A DNA stretch of 64,000 nucleotides, from positions 106,076,368 to 106,140,367 of the forward strand of contig NC_058337.1 in NCBI RefSeq assembly GCF_905475395.1, written 5' to 3'. Under the pieces are notes generated by a model. The model saw only the letters and a list, made by a program, of their open reading frames with translations, searched no databases and was not told the DNA's origin. Positions 1-13,859 of the stretch are shown piece after piece. The translations under genes and the position numbers were made by a program. The stretch is from Chrysoperla carnea. Its lineage: Eukaryota > Arthropoda > Insecta > Neuroptera > Chrysopidae. Within the stretch, counting starts at the first letter, position 1; the number at the start of each line of letters is the position of its first letter.

Positions 1-2283
1 CAGGAGAGTCGCATTGGTTTATGTCGGCACGTTGTGGTTGATTTAGTCTTTTAAGAGCAAGCTGAGGTATTCCAACGTTTATACTTTGAAGTATTTGGGA
101 TCATAAAAATCGTATATCTTTGTAAATGTCCATGCCCCTTTTAAAAAAGAATTTTTAATTTCAAGTTTTTGAATCCAAAATTGAAAATTTGTTATCTTCC
201 CTTACCGCTTTGTATAGAGAATTGAAAGAATGAGAAAAGTTGTTCTATGATTTTCTATAAACTTTGAAAGGGTACACGAGGTGAAAAAATTCATTTTCAA
301 AAAATCAAGTATATGTACTCTTAAACTTATTCATTTCTCTGTAGAATGTATTTTTATGTGGTTCTTTTACGTTTTTCGGTCAGTCACATCGTAAACAATT
401 AAGGTTTCGTTAATTATGCTTTTCAATTAATAAAATTTCTACATAATATTAGGAAAACGTAAAGGACCCTTCAATATTAGATACGAAACTGGCTTTTTGT
501 GAAACTTTTTCAAACCGCCCCCAAAATATTCTTCGGATCGTTCTAAATTTTTTAAAAGGACAGTTTTCGAGCTGAGGGCGATTAAAGCTGCACATACATT
601 ATAGTTATATTACCTGTTACTCGAAGATAATAGCTTTTAGCTCTATATATAACCTGTAGCTCGATATATATAACCTGTACATATACTAAATCTATAATAT
701 ATTCGTAGATAAAATCGCCCGTAGCTCGAAAACTACTCGTTAAAAATTTTTGTGGCCGTGAGAGATTTTGATCAGAATGATTCAATAAACATTTTAAGGT
801 GGTTAGAAAAAATTTCACAGAAACCATTTTCTATCTAATATTGCGGGGTCCTTTTTATAATAAGCAAAATTGTAGGAAATAAAGTTTACTTTAATTTTTC
901 ATCAGATCATATTTTCTATTCTATCTATCGTTTTTAATAAGAACCCACATCTCCGATAGACAAATATGATTCGATTAGAAAAAATTTTACATGTTTTTTA
1001 ATACAAAGTATATAAGTACAAAAATTCATTTGCGCTTCCACCAACGTGAATCTAAAAATGTTTTAATCGCCTAAAACAGGTTACCTACCACTAAGAAAGG
1101 ACGCATTATCATTATTAGAGCTAGATTATCTATACACAATTTTCAATATCTATGATCTTCATATTCACAACATTACAGAATAGTAAGCTCCATGGTAAAG
1201 GAAGTGAGTGAATGGGTTTTACTCTTATATTCTATATATATGTATGCCTTACCGTTTACAGTCTACTTGTCAAGTAAGATTCAAATACTCTGAACATGTG
1301 AAAGCAGCATAAACTTACTATATCCACACATCTATACATTTGGATATATACCATACACTCCCTTACAAGTAATCACAATCTAACCTTACAATCAAACTTC
1401 GAAACAAAATATCTTCGGCAATCGTAAAATATATTATAATATCGCAAAATGATCACGTATTTTGTTTGCTTGGAATTTTCGAAAGATAAATCAAACAATA
1501 GTGTTTATTTTGTTGTAGTAGTTTGAAGCAAAGATTTCAATACTTCCAAATTTGGGTATATAGTTGAACCTTCATATCAGAGAAAATACTAGTAGTGAAA
1601 CTAATTGCCACATCTCATCACTGAGACCTATCAACGGCTAACTCACTTAAATGAGTGAGAAATACAAACATCTAAGTCAAAGAGTCGATTTTTATATCTA
1701 TTTTCTCTTTATAATTTTTGAACTTTATTCCCAATAAGACTTTTGCTTTCCTTTGTTGAACTTACATTATCCAAATTTTGCGAAAATGTATCCAAAGATT
1801 CAGAAGTTCTTGAAAAAGGAAGTAAGTTCAAAAAACATATAATAAAATAACTACCTTATACTTTCTAGACATTTAATATGAGAATACTTTCACAGAAATA
1901 CGGTACTTTTAGAGAAATACTTTTAGAGGTATACAGTAATTATAATTAAATTTCAAAACCTTTGTTTTAAAGCTTAAGTCTAAAGTCTTTCAAAAAGTTT
2001 TCGCCTGTATGATTATACTGGAAAAGATTGTTAAGACCAATCTTATAACAAAAGATTGTTAAGACCAAAATTAATGTTGGATAAAACAATCCAAATAAAA
2101 TAAATAAATATTTATAATACAATATTTGAATGAATTTTATGGAATATACTTTACAATAAACAATACAACCAAATGGAATGTCGAAAAACAATTCGATTTA
2201 AATTATAAAATTTAAAATATTTTGAATGCCAACCCTGCATAAAAATATAAATGTAAGCCAACACTGAATTGTTAGTAATATAC
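1..2283. other. gene-free AT-rich stretch
   Basis: No open frame here has a recognisable protein or exon-like flanks. The composition is uniformly AT-rich with short poly-A/T runs. I see nothing that can be assigned. Confidence 0.6.
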
Positions 2284-2431
2284 CGTGCTGCAACATGGTA
2301 CTCAGTGAACGCGTGTCGACGGCAGCGTCGGTGGTCGGCGCCCGGCGTCCCACCTCACTATCATACTTCATATGCCACGACCCATGCCTGTTAGTATAGA
2401 GTGAATGTGGTTCACTGTCAGACCATAACAT
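2284..2431 (-). other. GC-rich exon-like island, unrecognised
   Basis: This 148-bp stretch is much GC-richer than its surroundings. On the minus strand it has an acceptor-like GATAGCAG just before it and a donor-like G|GTATATT just after it, and one frame stays open throughout (49 codons plus one base; it includes WSDSEPHSLYTNRHG and GRRAPTTDAAVDTR). It could be an exon of a gene extending beyond the left edge, a UTR exon or a regulatory island. I recognise no protein family. Seen: composition, open frame and splice-like borders. Inferred: exon status. Confidence 0.3.
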
Positions 2432-2991
2432 CTGCTATCTATTCGTAAATGTTGAATGAGCTTACTTTTTTTTTTGAAATTTCATTCTCTGCAGTCGTAT
2501 CTGTACAAAGATAAGGTCAAAATATATAATAATAAATCGTAACTTATTCAAAATGATTCATTTTAAAAATGAACAAATTTTCCAAAAATGACCAAAGTTA
2601 AGGCAGGACATCTTAATATAAGCGGAATGAAGATATGTTGAACTTACCTACAAATAGTTCAGTATGTTTAGCCCATACACTGAGTTATCTTGCCAATTTT
2701 TATAATATCAATAGTATATCATTTCATATGAAAACAAGTGAAAACAAACAATAGACTGAGTTAATTGATAAAATATCCTGTATAGAAAGTGTTGAAGCTC
2801 AGTGCTTGCATTACTTTTAATAAATTAGAAAAGTTTAAAAAACGAACACAATTATACAAATGACGCCTTTTCAGCCACCATTTGTTTTGGTTTTCAAAAA
2901 TTTCGAAAATTTTCGAAAGTTTTTTCTATAATTTTTTTTTGTTTTTCAAGAATCTTTCACAAGCACGCTAGTTGAAGCTACCTGGACCTTG

Positions 2992-3180
2992 GTAAACAAT
3001 GACGAAAAAATGTTTCAAACAAAAGTTATTTCACAAGGATCATTTTTTACATTTAAACTTTTGTTCGATCTCTAACGGCTAATAAGATGGGTCCTAAGAA
3101 CCCAAGACCCAATTGGCCTATGTTGCTTATTTACGAACTCAAATTCACTTTTTACGTCCTGATCACGCTATAAATCTTTA
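2992..3180 (-). repeat. dispersed repeat family A, internal fragment
   Basis: Read on the minus strand this fragment matches the central part of the repeats at 24460-24910, 57820-58200 and 63384-63700. They share the block around GACCCAATTGGCC and the run CTCTAACGGCTAATAAGATG (a variant of 'accgttagagatagaac' in the other copies). It is the most diverged of the four and lacks the hairpin terminus. No coding capacity is visible. Confidence 0.6.
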
Positions 3181-3480
3181 CGCGGTTTGTACTATCCATA
3201 AAAGATACAAAACTGATGCATTACAGAAAAATGGCGGAAGGATTCTTACATATTTTAGGGTGAGACAGACTATTTAGTAAAAGTCTATGCATATTTTCAG
3301 CCCTTTAACGACATAATTTAGTAGACAACTGTTTTCCAAAACTTTCATCCAACATCAGGTAACAGCCAAAATTAAGAGTGTGACATTACAAATAAAATCA
3401 TAGCAGAGTATAGCTGTTAAAAGTATATTCTAAAATAAATAAATAAATAAAAAGTTTATTCAACATTAAACGCTTTATAC

Positions 3481-3600
3481 ATGTCGTTAAGGATAGAACA
3501 AGCTGATGGCGACCCCGTCAGCAGCTGTGGCGGCAACGGTGGTCGCGTCAATAGCCGGCACGCGACGTCCGCCTACTCAAACCAAACCATCTATATAACG
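3481..3600. other. GC-rich island, possible exon or regulatory DNA
   Basis: This is a second sharp GC-rich island, of about 115 bp, in very AT-rich DNA. The plus strand has an ATG at its left edge with a 71-codon frame that runs into TA microsatellite. A minus-strand frame contains GRRVPAIDATT, which resembles GRRAPTTDAAV in the island at 2284-2431. Either strand could carry a short exon, and a UTR or promoter island is equally possible. I recognise no product. Confidence 0.25.
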
Positions 3601-3654
3601 CCTGATAACTGTATTCACAACCCACATTTCTACACTGTACAAATATCTGTCAAC

Positions 3655-3729
3655 CGATATATACATATATATATACATATATATACACCGATATAACCGA
3701 TATATATGTATAATATATATTATATGTAA
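3655..3729. repeat. TA/CATA-rich microsatellite
   Basis: Alternating TA and CATA units, with short 'ccgatata' interruptions, fill this stretch next to the GC-rich island. Confidence 0.8.
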
Positions 3730-6700
3730 CGTAAATGTGTTACGTTTAAATTATTTTTAAATTTTGTTTTATAGATAGATCATTATATTTTATGTTTTAG
3801 ATAGTGTTTTATAATTAAACATATCCACATACAATTATATATTGAGAAATAATACATTTATTCCAATACATTTCTTTTTTTACGTGGATTTAATACTTTC
3901 AAATTAAACCCAAATGTCTTTATGCCACAATGACAGTTAGTATTTGAAGATAAACTTATCCGCATATTTAACAGACTTTTGTTCTTATTTTTAATTATTA
4001 TATTTTCTACAATTTTTTATTATTATTATCGTCTGTTAATAGAATTTTCAATTGCAAATAATAATTCATTTCCCTGCGCCAACACCAACAGACGTTATTT
4101 AGGTGCAAAAGTTGCAGCTTCCAATTTTATATTTAAATAGTATACTTGTAAACTTTAAAATTATTTTTATGTATTTATTTTGAAGAAAGCATTAAATAAT
4201 AAAAATTTTATAGTATATTTTTCCTTATAGTAGCGCTCCCGATGAGGAAATAGCTCCGAATGAAATGAAATTCCACAACCATTTTCTAGAAGTTTTCTAC
4301 AACGATAATTGTATCAGATTGCAAAATAGTGTTATGTTAACAGATGAACTCTTTCGGATCTTTATTAAGCCTCAGCCGGAGCTCATTATTGAAAAGATTT
4401 GAGTCGGTCTAGATTTTAATGGGCCCCAACTGTTAAAGTCGCTATTGAAACTACCGATTTGTTTCTTTCTTTTCAGATTTTATTCAACACAGTCGGGTTT
4501 TTTATTTTGGTATTCCAGCACTAAAAAACCCTATTAATATACTATATTAAAACTTTAAAGATGATTTATTATTCCGAATTAAATTTGAACATATATTTTT
4601 GTAATGCCTTTTAAATTTCTTTTATTTTGATACCATACTCGGTAAGGTTGCTTAATTTTATTTTATTAACTCCTGACTGTTTCACTTCAAAAATCCGCCA
4701 TTTTTTTTTCAACACCTTTCTAAGAACACTTGATTTTTTGAGACAAATATAACAAACCTTAAATATTAAAATTCATTGAACCCTTTGGATAAGACGAGGT
4801 AATAAAGAAATTTACATACAAGATACGCGCGAAAAACATATCTACTACTTGACAGTCGGGTAAAACAGCATTGAAATGTATGTATTTAAGCTAGACTGTA
4901 CACACAACATTCAACGCATATTATTGTGATGCTATTTTGTAGTATCTGCGAAGTGGATGAAGTTAGTTGCATAATGTCAAATTGATATATCATTTCAAAT
5001 TAGCGCACAACAGCCCGCCTTTATTGATACTTCTTAGCGGTCGCAGCGCCTCACTTATTTTATCCATATTTGGGGACAATATTTTCTATAGCGATCGTTC
5101 TCCTTCTTATAAGCTTCATGATCATAACAATGAATCATATTAGATGTATATACTAACAAACAATTACATTTTTGATTGATTGATAGAAAGCTGTGTGGAA
5201 AGAGTGAGTGTTACCGATTATCGAGACTCTACGGAAATAATGTTTTGCGAAATCAGTTAATTAAGATCCTAAAACATTGGCAATTTCGCTAACTGCTTAA
5301 CTAGTAACATTTTGGAACAGTGTAGAACTAGACGATATGTACTTTTTTTGTGTTGTATTTTCGTATAGCAGTATAGTAAAGTTTTGTTATATGAGTGAGT
5401 CAGTTTTGAAGTGTAGATCCCTCAACAGTACTATACAAGTTAGTATAGTAATACTACTATGTATGTTAGTAACTCTACTAAAACATAGTACATGTAAAGG
5501 ATATAGATATATGTAGCGACACTCTTGCTGTCTAACGGTTGCCTGACGGCTTACATGAGCTTCTCACACTACAAGTATACATATATATAGAGAACACACA
5601 AAGTACAAACGACAACGCTTCACTGAGTTGAGTCTACACACACATATAGCTCTCTAAAGCTACCGTGTTCTGCAACTTAGAGGGTGGTTCACAATCTTCC
5701 ACCTGCTTGCTATAATATATATATATATAGTCTCTAACATGAAGTAACCACCTCACCATATATATACGTTTCTTGTAATTGGGGATGGTAATCTGAACTT
5801 GTTAAGAAACAATCCAGTTACAATGAATTTTAATGACAGAACTATTCAATAAACAGTATAAAATCCTAATTTTCGATTAAAACGTCTATGATTTAATATT
5901 GATTTTATAAAGCTATTCGAAAATTCAGTTGCTCTTCGACCTTCGTTCTTAGACTGGAAGATGGTGACTGCATCAGAATGCCAGAATTTTCTTGCCTCTA
6001 TCCTGTAGAAGACTGGAAAGCAGAAGAGTATTGAAAAAAGTTACGGGGAATTTACGAAAGAATTGCGTTTATCAGAGTAATTCATTTTTGATGTTAGAAA
6101 GTTGTTTTGTTACGATTTTATTGGAAACCTAATATCAAAAGATAATAAATATAAAGGCTATAAAATGGCAACTTAATAGTGTGAAAGTTTATCTCGTGGG
6201 TAATATTCAGAAATATAGGCATAATATCTGCCAATTAAAAATGAATTATAAAAGAATCTTCTCATATTTTCTGTAAATCGAGGGACATATTTTGGAATTT
6301 TTCACGTAGTCTCAGGAAACATTTATCAAAATGGATGTTATTTAAAATAAATTTTTCTGTGTGTAAGAATTTATTGTCTCTACCTTATTTTCTGTTAATA
6401 TCCTACTATTTCAATGTTTTGAAACAAAAAATTTGTAATTTTTCGCTTAACATTAATTAAATAGAAATATTTATTAATACCAAAGTTGGAGAAAATAATC
6501 CTATAATAATTATTTAATTTGTTGGTGAAATTATTTTGCGATTAAAATAATATAATATTAGATATTAATAATGAAATACATATTTATATATTGTTCTTCC
6601 CATAATTTCCTTTCTGTATTCGATACTTTAAGATATAGTGAATTTTGTTTTGCTCGAAATGTGCTTACCCAAAAACTTATCAAAGCGTAGTGATACCTAC

Positions 6701-8213
6701 TTTACTAAACCAATTAACGAACACAATTTTAATGTTTTAAAATCAACATTAGTATTCATAGGTCCTTTCAAATTTCCAAGAAGCATTCATTGGGAATAAA
6801 CGAAAACTTTTTAACGAATTTAAAACTCGTTTAAAAATTTATCATCAGTTTATGTGAAACGAAAATGGCATTTGGAAATTCCACCATTTAAATGCAATAA
6901 ATGGTGGAAACGCATATAAATAATTGCATTATATTACTTTATTATATACTTATGTATTTATTTTCGCTCCCACCATATTTATCTTGAATTGTGAACAGGT
7001 ATTTGTATAACAAATTTGATTAACAGATTTATTGTTATACATGATTAACAAAATTAATAAATTGCTAATTTCTTCATTCAATAAACTGGCGGAAAACTTT
7101 TAGTAATTTTGAACAAAATCGGAAATATTTATTTTTCCGAATTCAGATATCAAAAATCCTGTTTCATATTTTGAATTTGAAAGACCACATAAATGCAAGG
7201 AAACAAAATTATATTTCTAGTTTCGAAATGTCGAAAATTTAAGAATACTAACACCACATCCATTAGAAGTTGTACGTTGATATAACAACGGCAGTGCAGT
7301 AGTTGTTGGGTGTATGTCTCTCACTGCCCACTTGATCCTTTACAACCATATACTAACACAGCATAAGTATAACAACCAAGCAAGCAGTCCTTCCTGTCTG
7401 TCTGTCAGTCTGTCAGTCTGTTTATTCATAGAATCCTTTATAATACGTATGTATGTATATGGTATGGTATATACTATACAATTCACATATACGGAGTCTT
7501 CGAATAGTAGAGGACCTTTACCATTTTATCATCTCCAAAAGTACGCACTTTCATACAAAATAAGGTTTGAATAAAAAAAGTTTTGGGATCGAATCGAGAG
7601 TGAAGTTTAAACTGAAAGTTATTAGTTATTTTTCCATAATACATAATGGTATAGTGTGCAACAAGTGCACAAACTGTCAATTGCACACGAAAGCGAAGAA
7701 ATCAAAGAAATATTCGCTTTATTATGGTACTACCATGCTACTGGTAAATGATACTTTGAAGGAAGTAAGTATTTAGTGCACTCAATAAGCAATTACCTTT
7801 TATCTCCCGAAAAACTGTGGGGAAAGACAGTAATAATCTCGCATTAGGTAAGAAAATACTTAAGGTTTACTTGAGAGTCCCATGTCTGTCTTACACAAGC
7901 CCTAATCACTCTATTCACGAAATCGAAAGATTCACTTTCATCATTCCTTAAAACCCATAATCGAAGGGATTAGTTGAAGCAACAATTCAAAGGGGTATCT
8001 GAAAAAAGGAAGAATTTTGTCTAAGGAGAGAAATGCAAATGAAGCCATTTTCAAAAATAGGAAAATTCTGACGAACAAAACGATTGTGATGAACTAATAC
8101 TACTTATAGTCAAAATGTAGGTAGCTAAAGGCATTGATGACAGACTTAGATGCATAAATCTTCAGGTTTTTTAAAGGAGCTTTTCTAACCGTACTTGAAA
8201 ATTTCAAACCGGG
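3730..8213. other. gene-poor stretch with one exon-like frame
   Basis: This is mostly AT-rich non-coding DNA. One short stretch (about 4230-4402, plus strand) follows a good polypyrimidine acceptor (TTTTTCCTTATAG) and is open for about 57 codons before a TGA; it is treated under findings. Somewhat GC-richer patches lie at about 5500-5740 and 7260-7430 (with a GTCT microsatellite near 7390-7425). No product could be recognised. Confidence 0.5.
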
Positions 8214-8397
8214 CGGCTCAGTGATCGTGCGTGTTAAGGCGTAATCGTCTTTAAAACGTTCGGCTACTGACTGGAAGATTGCGGGCTCGAATCCAGGCAG
8301 CGGTAGTGTGAGCAATTATAATTAATGGGGCAGTAAAAATGATCATATTGTCGTCGCTTGGATAAAAACGAAGAGACCGACTTCACCCACATCATAA
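8214..8397 (+). mobile_element. tRNA-derived SINE
   Basis: The head has RNA polymerase III promoter boxes: an A-box-like GGCTCAGTGATCGTGCG, and about 70 bp downstream a B-box-like GGCTCGAATCC (consensus GGTTCGANTCC). It is followed by a non-tRNA body ending near 'gaccgacttcacccacatc' and a short A/T-rich tail. This layout is that of a tRNA-related SINE. I found no long, clear target-site duplication; the flanks share only a short AAAATTT. Boundaries are approximate. Confidence 0.65.
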
Positions 8398-8525
8398 AAA
8401 TTTAATTATATGTTTAAAATTTAATAACATTATTAAATATTTGAAAAATACTTATGTGGGTGGCCACTGTTATAGATAGATATCTGAAAACGGAGGTAAA
8501 ATCCCATCATTGTTATTATTATTAC

Positions 8526-8700
8526 TATTATTACTTGAAAATTTCAGGATGCGTAACCTAAATATGAGTGGGCTCATCACCTTTCGCAGACACTGTACAC
8601 ACATTCACCGTACATTTGTAACAGCAGCAGAAGCTATAAGCAGCCAAGCGAGCCGACGCGTCATAGTTACCCACCCAACTATATACATATACATTCCTTA
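8526..8700. other. GC-richer island after an acceptor-like site
   Basis: A polypyrimidine/AG junction (GAAAATTTCAG) precedes a moderately GC-rich patch that is open in overlapping short frames on both strands (frames of about 60-90 codons). No frame gives a recognisable protein, and the overlap of open frames on both strands argues for composition rather than coding. It may be a UTR exon or regulatory DNA. Confidence 0.2.
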
Positions 8701-11700
8701 CAATTTTACCCTTCCTTTTTACTGTTTCCTGCCAAGCACGGATTTCCAAAAAAAAAAAAAGATGTTACGACCAGCACTTATTTCTTTCTGATTGTATTTC
8801 TCAACACTAGTTCTATAACGAGCACATTAAATGGTATCTGCATTACGTTTATTATCAGGTCTTTTGTACCTCTATCTATGTGATAATAGGAGAGAGTAGC
8901 TTTAATCGTACCTCTTAACTTTAAAGAGCCAATGCAGTGCATCTATCTGATTTACTTTTTTTTTAATTTTTGTGTATTGATTTGTCTATGCGTTCCCGAG
9001 CAAAAAAATTATTCAAAATCAATTATTATTAATATTTTCTCTAACTGTAAAAATGCATCAAAAATATCATTTTGGCAAGTGGTTTCATAAATGGTATTCA
9101 CCCGTCTTTTAAATGGTACTCCAGTACATAAAGAACTCATTGATCACCAAAATCAAACTATTTCTTCTCGATAATAAAATTAATTTTAAATTAAATTCAT
9201 TTATTTGATAAAAAAATTGCATTAAAAATGAATAAAAACTCTAAATAAACATAATTTGTATGTTTACTATTAGCTTTTCAGCAACTCTGTATTGGTACTA
9301 TTTAAGAAAATATAATACAGAGTGAGTGGAACATTTTAATCTATAATTGCTAATAGTTCGATTTGATGACAACTTTTGGGTAAAGCATTTTTCTGTAGTT
9401 AGCGTGTTTTATCTTTCGATTAAATGCAACAATGAAATATTTTTAAGTCGCATTTCTTCCGAAAGCTGACGATTTTCGAAACAATCGTTTAGATGAAAGT
9501 TTTTTATGAGGATCAACTTTCTAATTTAAAGTGTTATTCTATTTATAACCGATGTAAACTAAAATCAGCCATGTTTTGAACTTACCACACAACTTCTTTA
9601 TATAAATTCAGTCCAGTGCACGGAGGTTTTTGTGGCATTCATACCTGGTTTTTTCTTCCTAGAGTAAAAATTGTTTATATTAAGTTGATGAACGGTGTAA
9701 TTGTATTACCTAGTTTATTATGTCAAAACTCTCATGAAGTTGCTACGCAGCTTTTTTTTATATACAAACAGACTCCATCTTTCAAAACTTGAGTGGGAAA
9801 CGCAGGACCCAGTTTTTTTCCCCAGAGACCTGTAAAGATCTCAACTTTTAATTCTGCAAAATATCTCTATATTATAATTATAAAATTTCATAAAAACCTA
9901 TGTCCGAAAATAATGTATTACTGACACATTAGATAGGAAAATATTTGATAACAATACAATATATTTTACGCAATTGTTCAAAATAGCCGCTGTTTTGATT
10001 AATGAACCATTCATTATGACGAATCCATGAATCTTTGCCTCTTAACACAGCAACGGGAAGACTCTTGATAGATGTTGCGTGATAGTTGCGGCATGTTCCA
10101 CGCTTGGACTTCTTATATTTTTCATTATATCTTCCAAAAACCGCACCAGTTCTGTGTTCTGTCTCATACGTTAATATAAAATAGGTCTGGTTGTTCTATA
10201 AAAGTGAAAAATTTGTAGTTTCCAATCATTAAATAATATAATCCACAATATTCACTTACACGAACTTAATCGTTTTAAAGTTTCTTAAACCGGTTTTCCA
10301 CGGTTTCTTGATTTCGCACTTGATTAACATCTGACTCTAGCAAAATAAATCTAAACCATCTATATCTCGGTTTTTTGCTTCTTTTGAGCTAAAGAATATG
10401 AACCTAAAATATGGGAAACGACAAAAAATTAGGTTTAAGAAATAGTTTCAAAAAAAATTTAGATTCTATTTTAAAAATTGAAAAATAATTAAACTAAAAA
10501 GTACAAAATATTTATAACTTTTATGAAAATTTTAAATATTTATAACTTAGAAGAATGCAAGTAGAGAACCATTTTGGGACTTTGATCAAGCTGATATAAA
10601 ATCACGGAGCAAATAATAAACAAAGAATCTAAGAAGGAACCGAAAATCCTTGAACAGATAATATACGGTCAAAGAGGGAAAGTCCTTCCACGCCATCAAG
10701 TGTGTCGAATGCTATCTTCCTTAATTGGTTTAATTTTAAATTTTATGTTTATTAAATTGAAATGCATTGCGTACAAAATATTGCATTAGCTAAGAAAAAA
10801 AATCATCTAATTTTAAATTCTATAATACATAGTTCAACCATCTATACTTTTTACACTAAACCATCGTAATATTTTTCCATGAACTATTCGTCTACCGAAT
10901 TAAAGATAATCTTACTAGCGTCCTCTTTTAGGACAATATAGGAACAAAAACAATACAAAGTCTCAAACCCAGCATAAAGCCTAGTTAGGATCAAATATCA
11001 TCATATATCATTATTTTCTCAAAAACAATTTCATTTTGGTAATAACCCTTAGGAAAATGATGGAAAATTAAAAAAATACAATTGCGAATCGTGTATTGCA
11101 AATTTGAACGTCGGGAATATTCATCAAGACAACGCGTGTTGTGTTTTGCTCTTTCGATAATCATTAGACTAACAATCTCTCATCATATTTGTTTGTTCTT
11201 CATTTTTTAATTCGTAAGAGGAATCAAAAGGATGGTAAAACAATGAAAATTAGTTATTTTAAAAAACAATCTTTATTTAAGAAGTAACTTAACATTATAG
11301 AATATGAATAACAATTACATATATAAATTTTGGCATATGAATTCTGAAAAAAATTATGCAAAATTAGACCAATCATCTAGAGAATATATTACAAAGTTAT
11401 TGAAAAAAATACATCGAAATTTCTTATAATTTAAACTTTTCCATCGAAATTCGACCTTCTTTTTACAAAGCAATTGTTTAATTGAAATTTTAATCACATG
11501 AGCTCTGTTGGAGAAACAAAATTGTATATGATTTTAGTTGCAAAAACAGTGAAAATATTATTTTTCGCAATCATTTATAAAAAATAGTTTTTTATCGAAA
11601 AAAATTAAACGTCATAGACAGTAAAAAGAAATTTATAGAATGTCGTCAAGTGAATTAAAATCGATTATTGAATATAGGTGTAACTAGAGAAAATGCTCTA

Positions 11701-12295
11701 TCTAAACCATCTGAATATTTTATTATTAATATAAATGATAGAAATTAACATATATATCTATCTCATTTTAGAATTGGGCTCTAATACAAGTAGCCTTCCT
11801 TCTATACTTAAAAGTTGTAAATTGATAAAACCCCTCGAAAAATGGTTTTTTGTTAATTTACAATAACGATAGCTATAACAAATGCCTTCAATAACATTCT
11901 GGATTGAGAACTTAAAGAAATCTGTTGGCACAGTTGAGGCATATGTTGTAGCAAACCTATTTCAATAGTTCAAAAAGCAATTCACTCTTTCATCAGAATG
12001 CTTTATGGAAAATTGAAATAAAACTGTAAATGTTATTGAAGCTATCATTAATGATTATCGCTTTTTTTGATGGACAAAACCACCCCAATAAACAAAGGCC
12101 AGCTTCATCATCAATAAATAGTTAGCTAAAATTATATTAGCAAATAAAATTATTTTCGCTGGTATATTTCTGCTACAAACACGAAGGTGTAATTTTAATT
12201 AACAATTACTTCGTAAAAACTTTTTTTTAACTATGATTGGCATCAATATAAGTAAAATTTTATAACTAAAAACATAGTACTTATTCTAAATATGA
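8701..12295. other. gene-free AT-rich stretch
   Basis: A poly-A run lies at about 8748-8760. The rest is AT-rich with scattered short frames. A slightly GC-richer patch at about 9960-10200 could be decayed repeat. Nothing here is assigned. Confidence 0.55.
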
Positions 12296-13859
12296 TTAAT
12301 CTTCAGAACTATCACGACAAACTGTTACATTTACAGCAAAAGATCTATTTCTATTTATAACATAATTCGAGTTCAATACTAAGCAATCTCCTTTAACAAC
12401 CAATTGTTTTAATGGTTCCCGGCAGCATACAGCCTGTTGAAAAGAAAAAAAAATTTTAAAGGAAATCAGATTAAAATAAATCTAAATACATTTAGATTCT
12501 GGATTGCCACTAGCAAGGTGGCCATCGAATTGATTATTTGAAATTCCCCATGGATATAGGAATATTTTAAAAGGGATGGAGTATAACCGAGTTGGGTGAG
12601 TCTCACTCAGGGGGAAGACGCAGGGTATCATTGTGCCTACTTTCTATTGGCTGTTAACTAGGCGCATGCTGAAAGTATGCTTAAAGCCTTCTTTAAGTGT
12701 TTTTAATTCGTTTGTAAGCATGGAAATTTTTTTATTTTGATACTTGATAGTGTTCGACAGTTCGGCGCTATCCTGGACTGATCAATTAGACGTATAAGAT
12801 CGTCTGAATATTATCTAAATAAACGTTACTCACTTTATTTGAATGTAATGCATCGTTTACTTTTAGAGAATACATATATTTTTGGGAATCTTTTGTTCGA
12901 GCAACCATTCTCAAAAAAACATGTGGTTTATCATTCATTATTCCATAACTTATATAGAAGAGTCCCAATTTATCAATTTTTACGGCACGATGCTTAAATG
13001 TTCCATACTCATTACTATTTTTTGATTGATGTTTAAATTGAACTTGAAAATTGGCACGTTGGTTTTCAGATGAAACCTAAAAAAATTATTTAAATCTTAT
13101 TATAGACGAGCTTTCAATGACGAGAAAAGCTACGAATGAGATAAGCTTCCAAAAATTCTTTCCCATTTTACTTATGTAGACATACTTTGGTATGGATATG
13201 TCGATAATAATTAACTCCTTTATAGCTTTTTTCACCAACGAGAAAGTTGCTCTTACGTAATACTTACCTCCGAAAGTTCATCTGCATGTGCATATCGGAG
13301 ATGAATTAGAATACGTGAGACTGGGTACACTTTGGCTGGAGTACAAAATACACAAGGAAATTCACCCCGAGATTGAACTGGAGGTTCGACTTTAGATAGT
13401 TGTCGTGTTGGCATTGGTTTTGGAGTGCTGTTAGCGTTCTGTTGTGCACTAGGTTTACCACAAGGTGTTTTTATTTGAATATTTGCTAGGGTCATTATAT
13501 TCTGTAATATAAAATATCAAATAAATAAAAAATTTTTTTAAAATAAAAAAAATGAATACCTTTATCACTGAAATGTTGGCTAATAATTCTTCAACAGCAA
13601 AATTTCTTGTAGCAGCAAAAGATTCTTTACATAACGGACAATTATGAACTTTCTTTCGGCATGGTGAGCAAATATGATGTCCCTTTACGCACATTAATAC
13701 AGGCCCGCATGGTAATTCAAAACAAATTGGGCATTGTAAAACTTCTTCCATTTCGGGCCAGCCCCAATCCTTTAAAAAAAGGTAAAATATTAACAATAAT
13801 ATGCCAAACATAACATTTAAATTCTTTATTTTTACCGCAGAAACGGTGTACACAGCCAT
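12296..13859 (-). CDS. Siah/sina-like RING E3 ubiquitin ligase
   Basis: Five exons, all joined in phase 0: 13836-13859, 13560-13769, 13268-13501, 12834-13076 and 12296-12433, giving 282 residues. A C3HC4 RING finger lies at about residues 21-55 (CPIC, then a CVKGHHIC core, then NCPLC), closest to the Siah type. A short zinc-finger-like unit follows (CVFC, then HLRYAH). The C-terminal half is rich in beta-strand-like residues, as expected for the TRAF-like substrate-binding fold of Siah proteins. Siah family members use the RING to recruit an E2 and the C-terminal fold to bind substrates. This protein is divergent and seems to keep only one of the two Siah zinc fingers, so a sina-like paralogue is more likely than sina itself. 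The tiny first exon (8 codons) has a clean GT donor. The intron at 12434-12833 contains a GC-richer patch of unknown origin. Confidence 0.8.

Noticed and set aside
13770-13835. Hydrophobic stretch between the start codon and the RING of the ligase, resembling a membrane segment
   Set aside because: It is translated intron; clean GT and AG sites remove it and keep phase 0.
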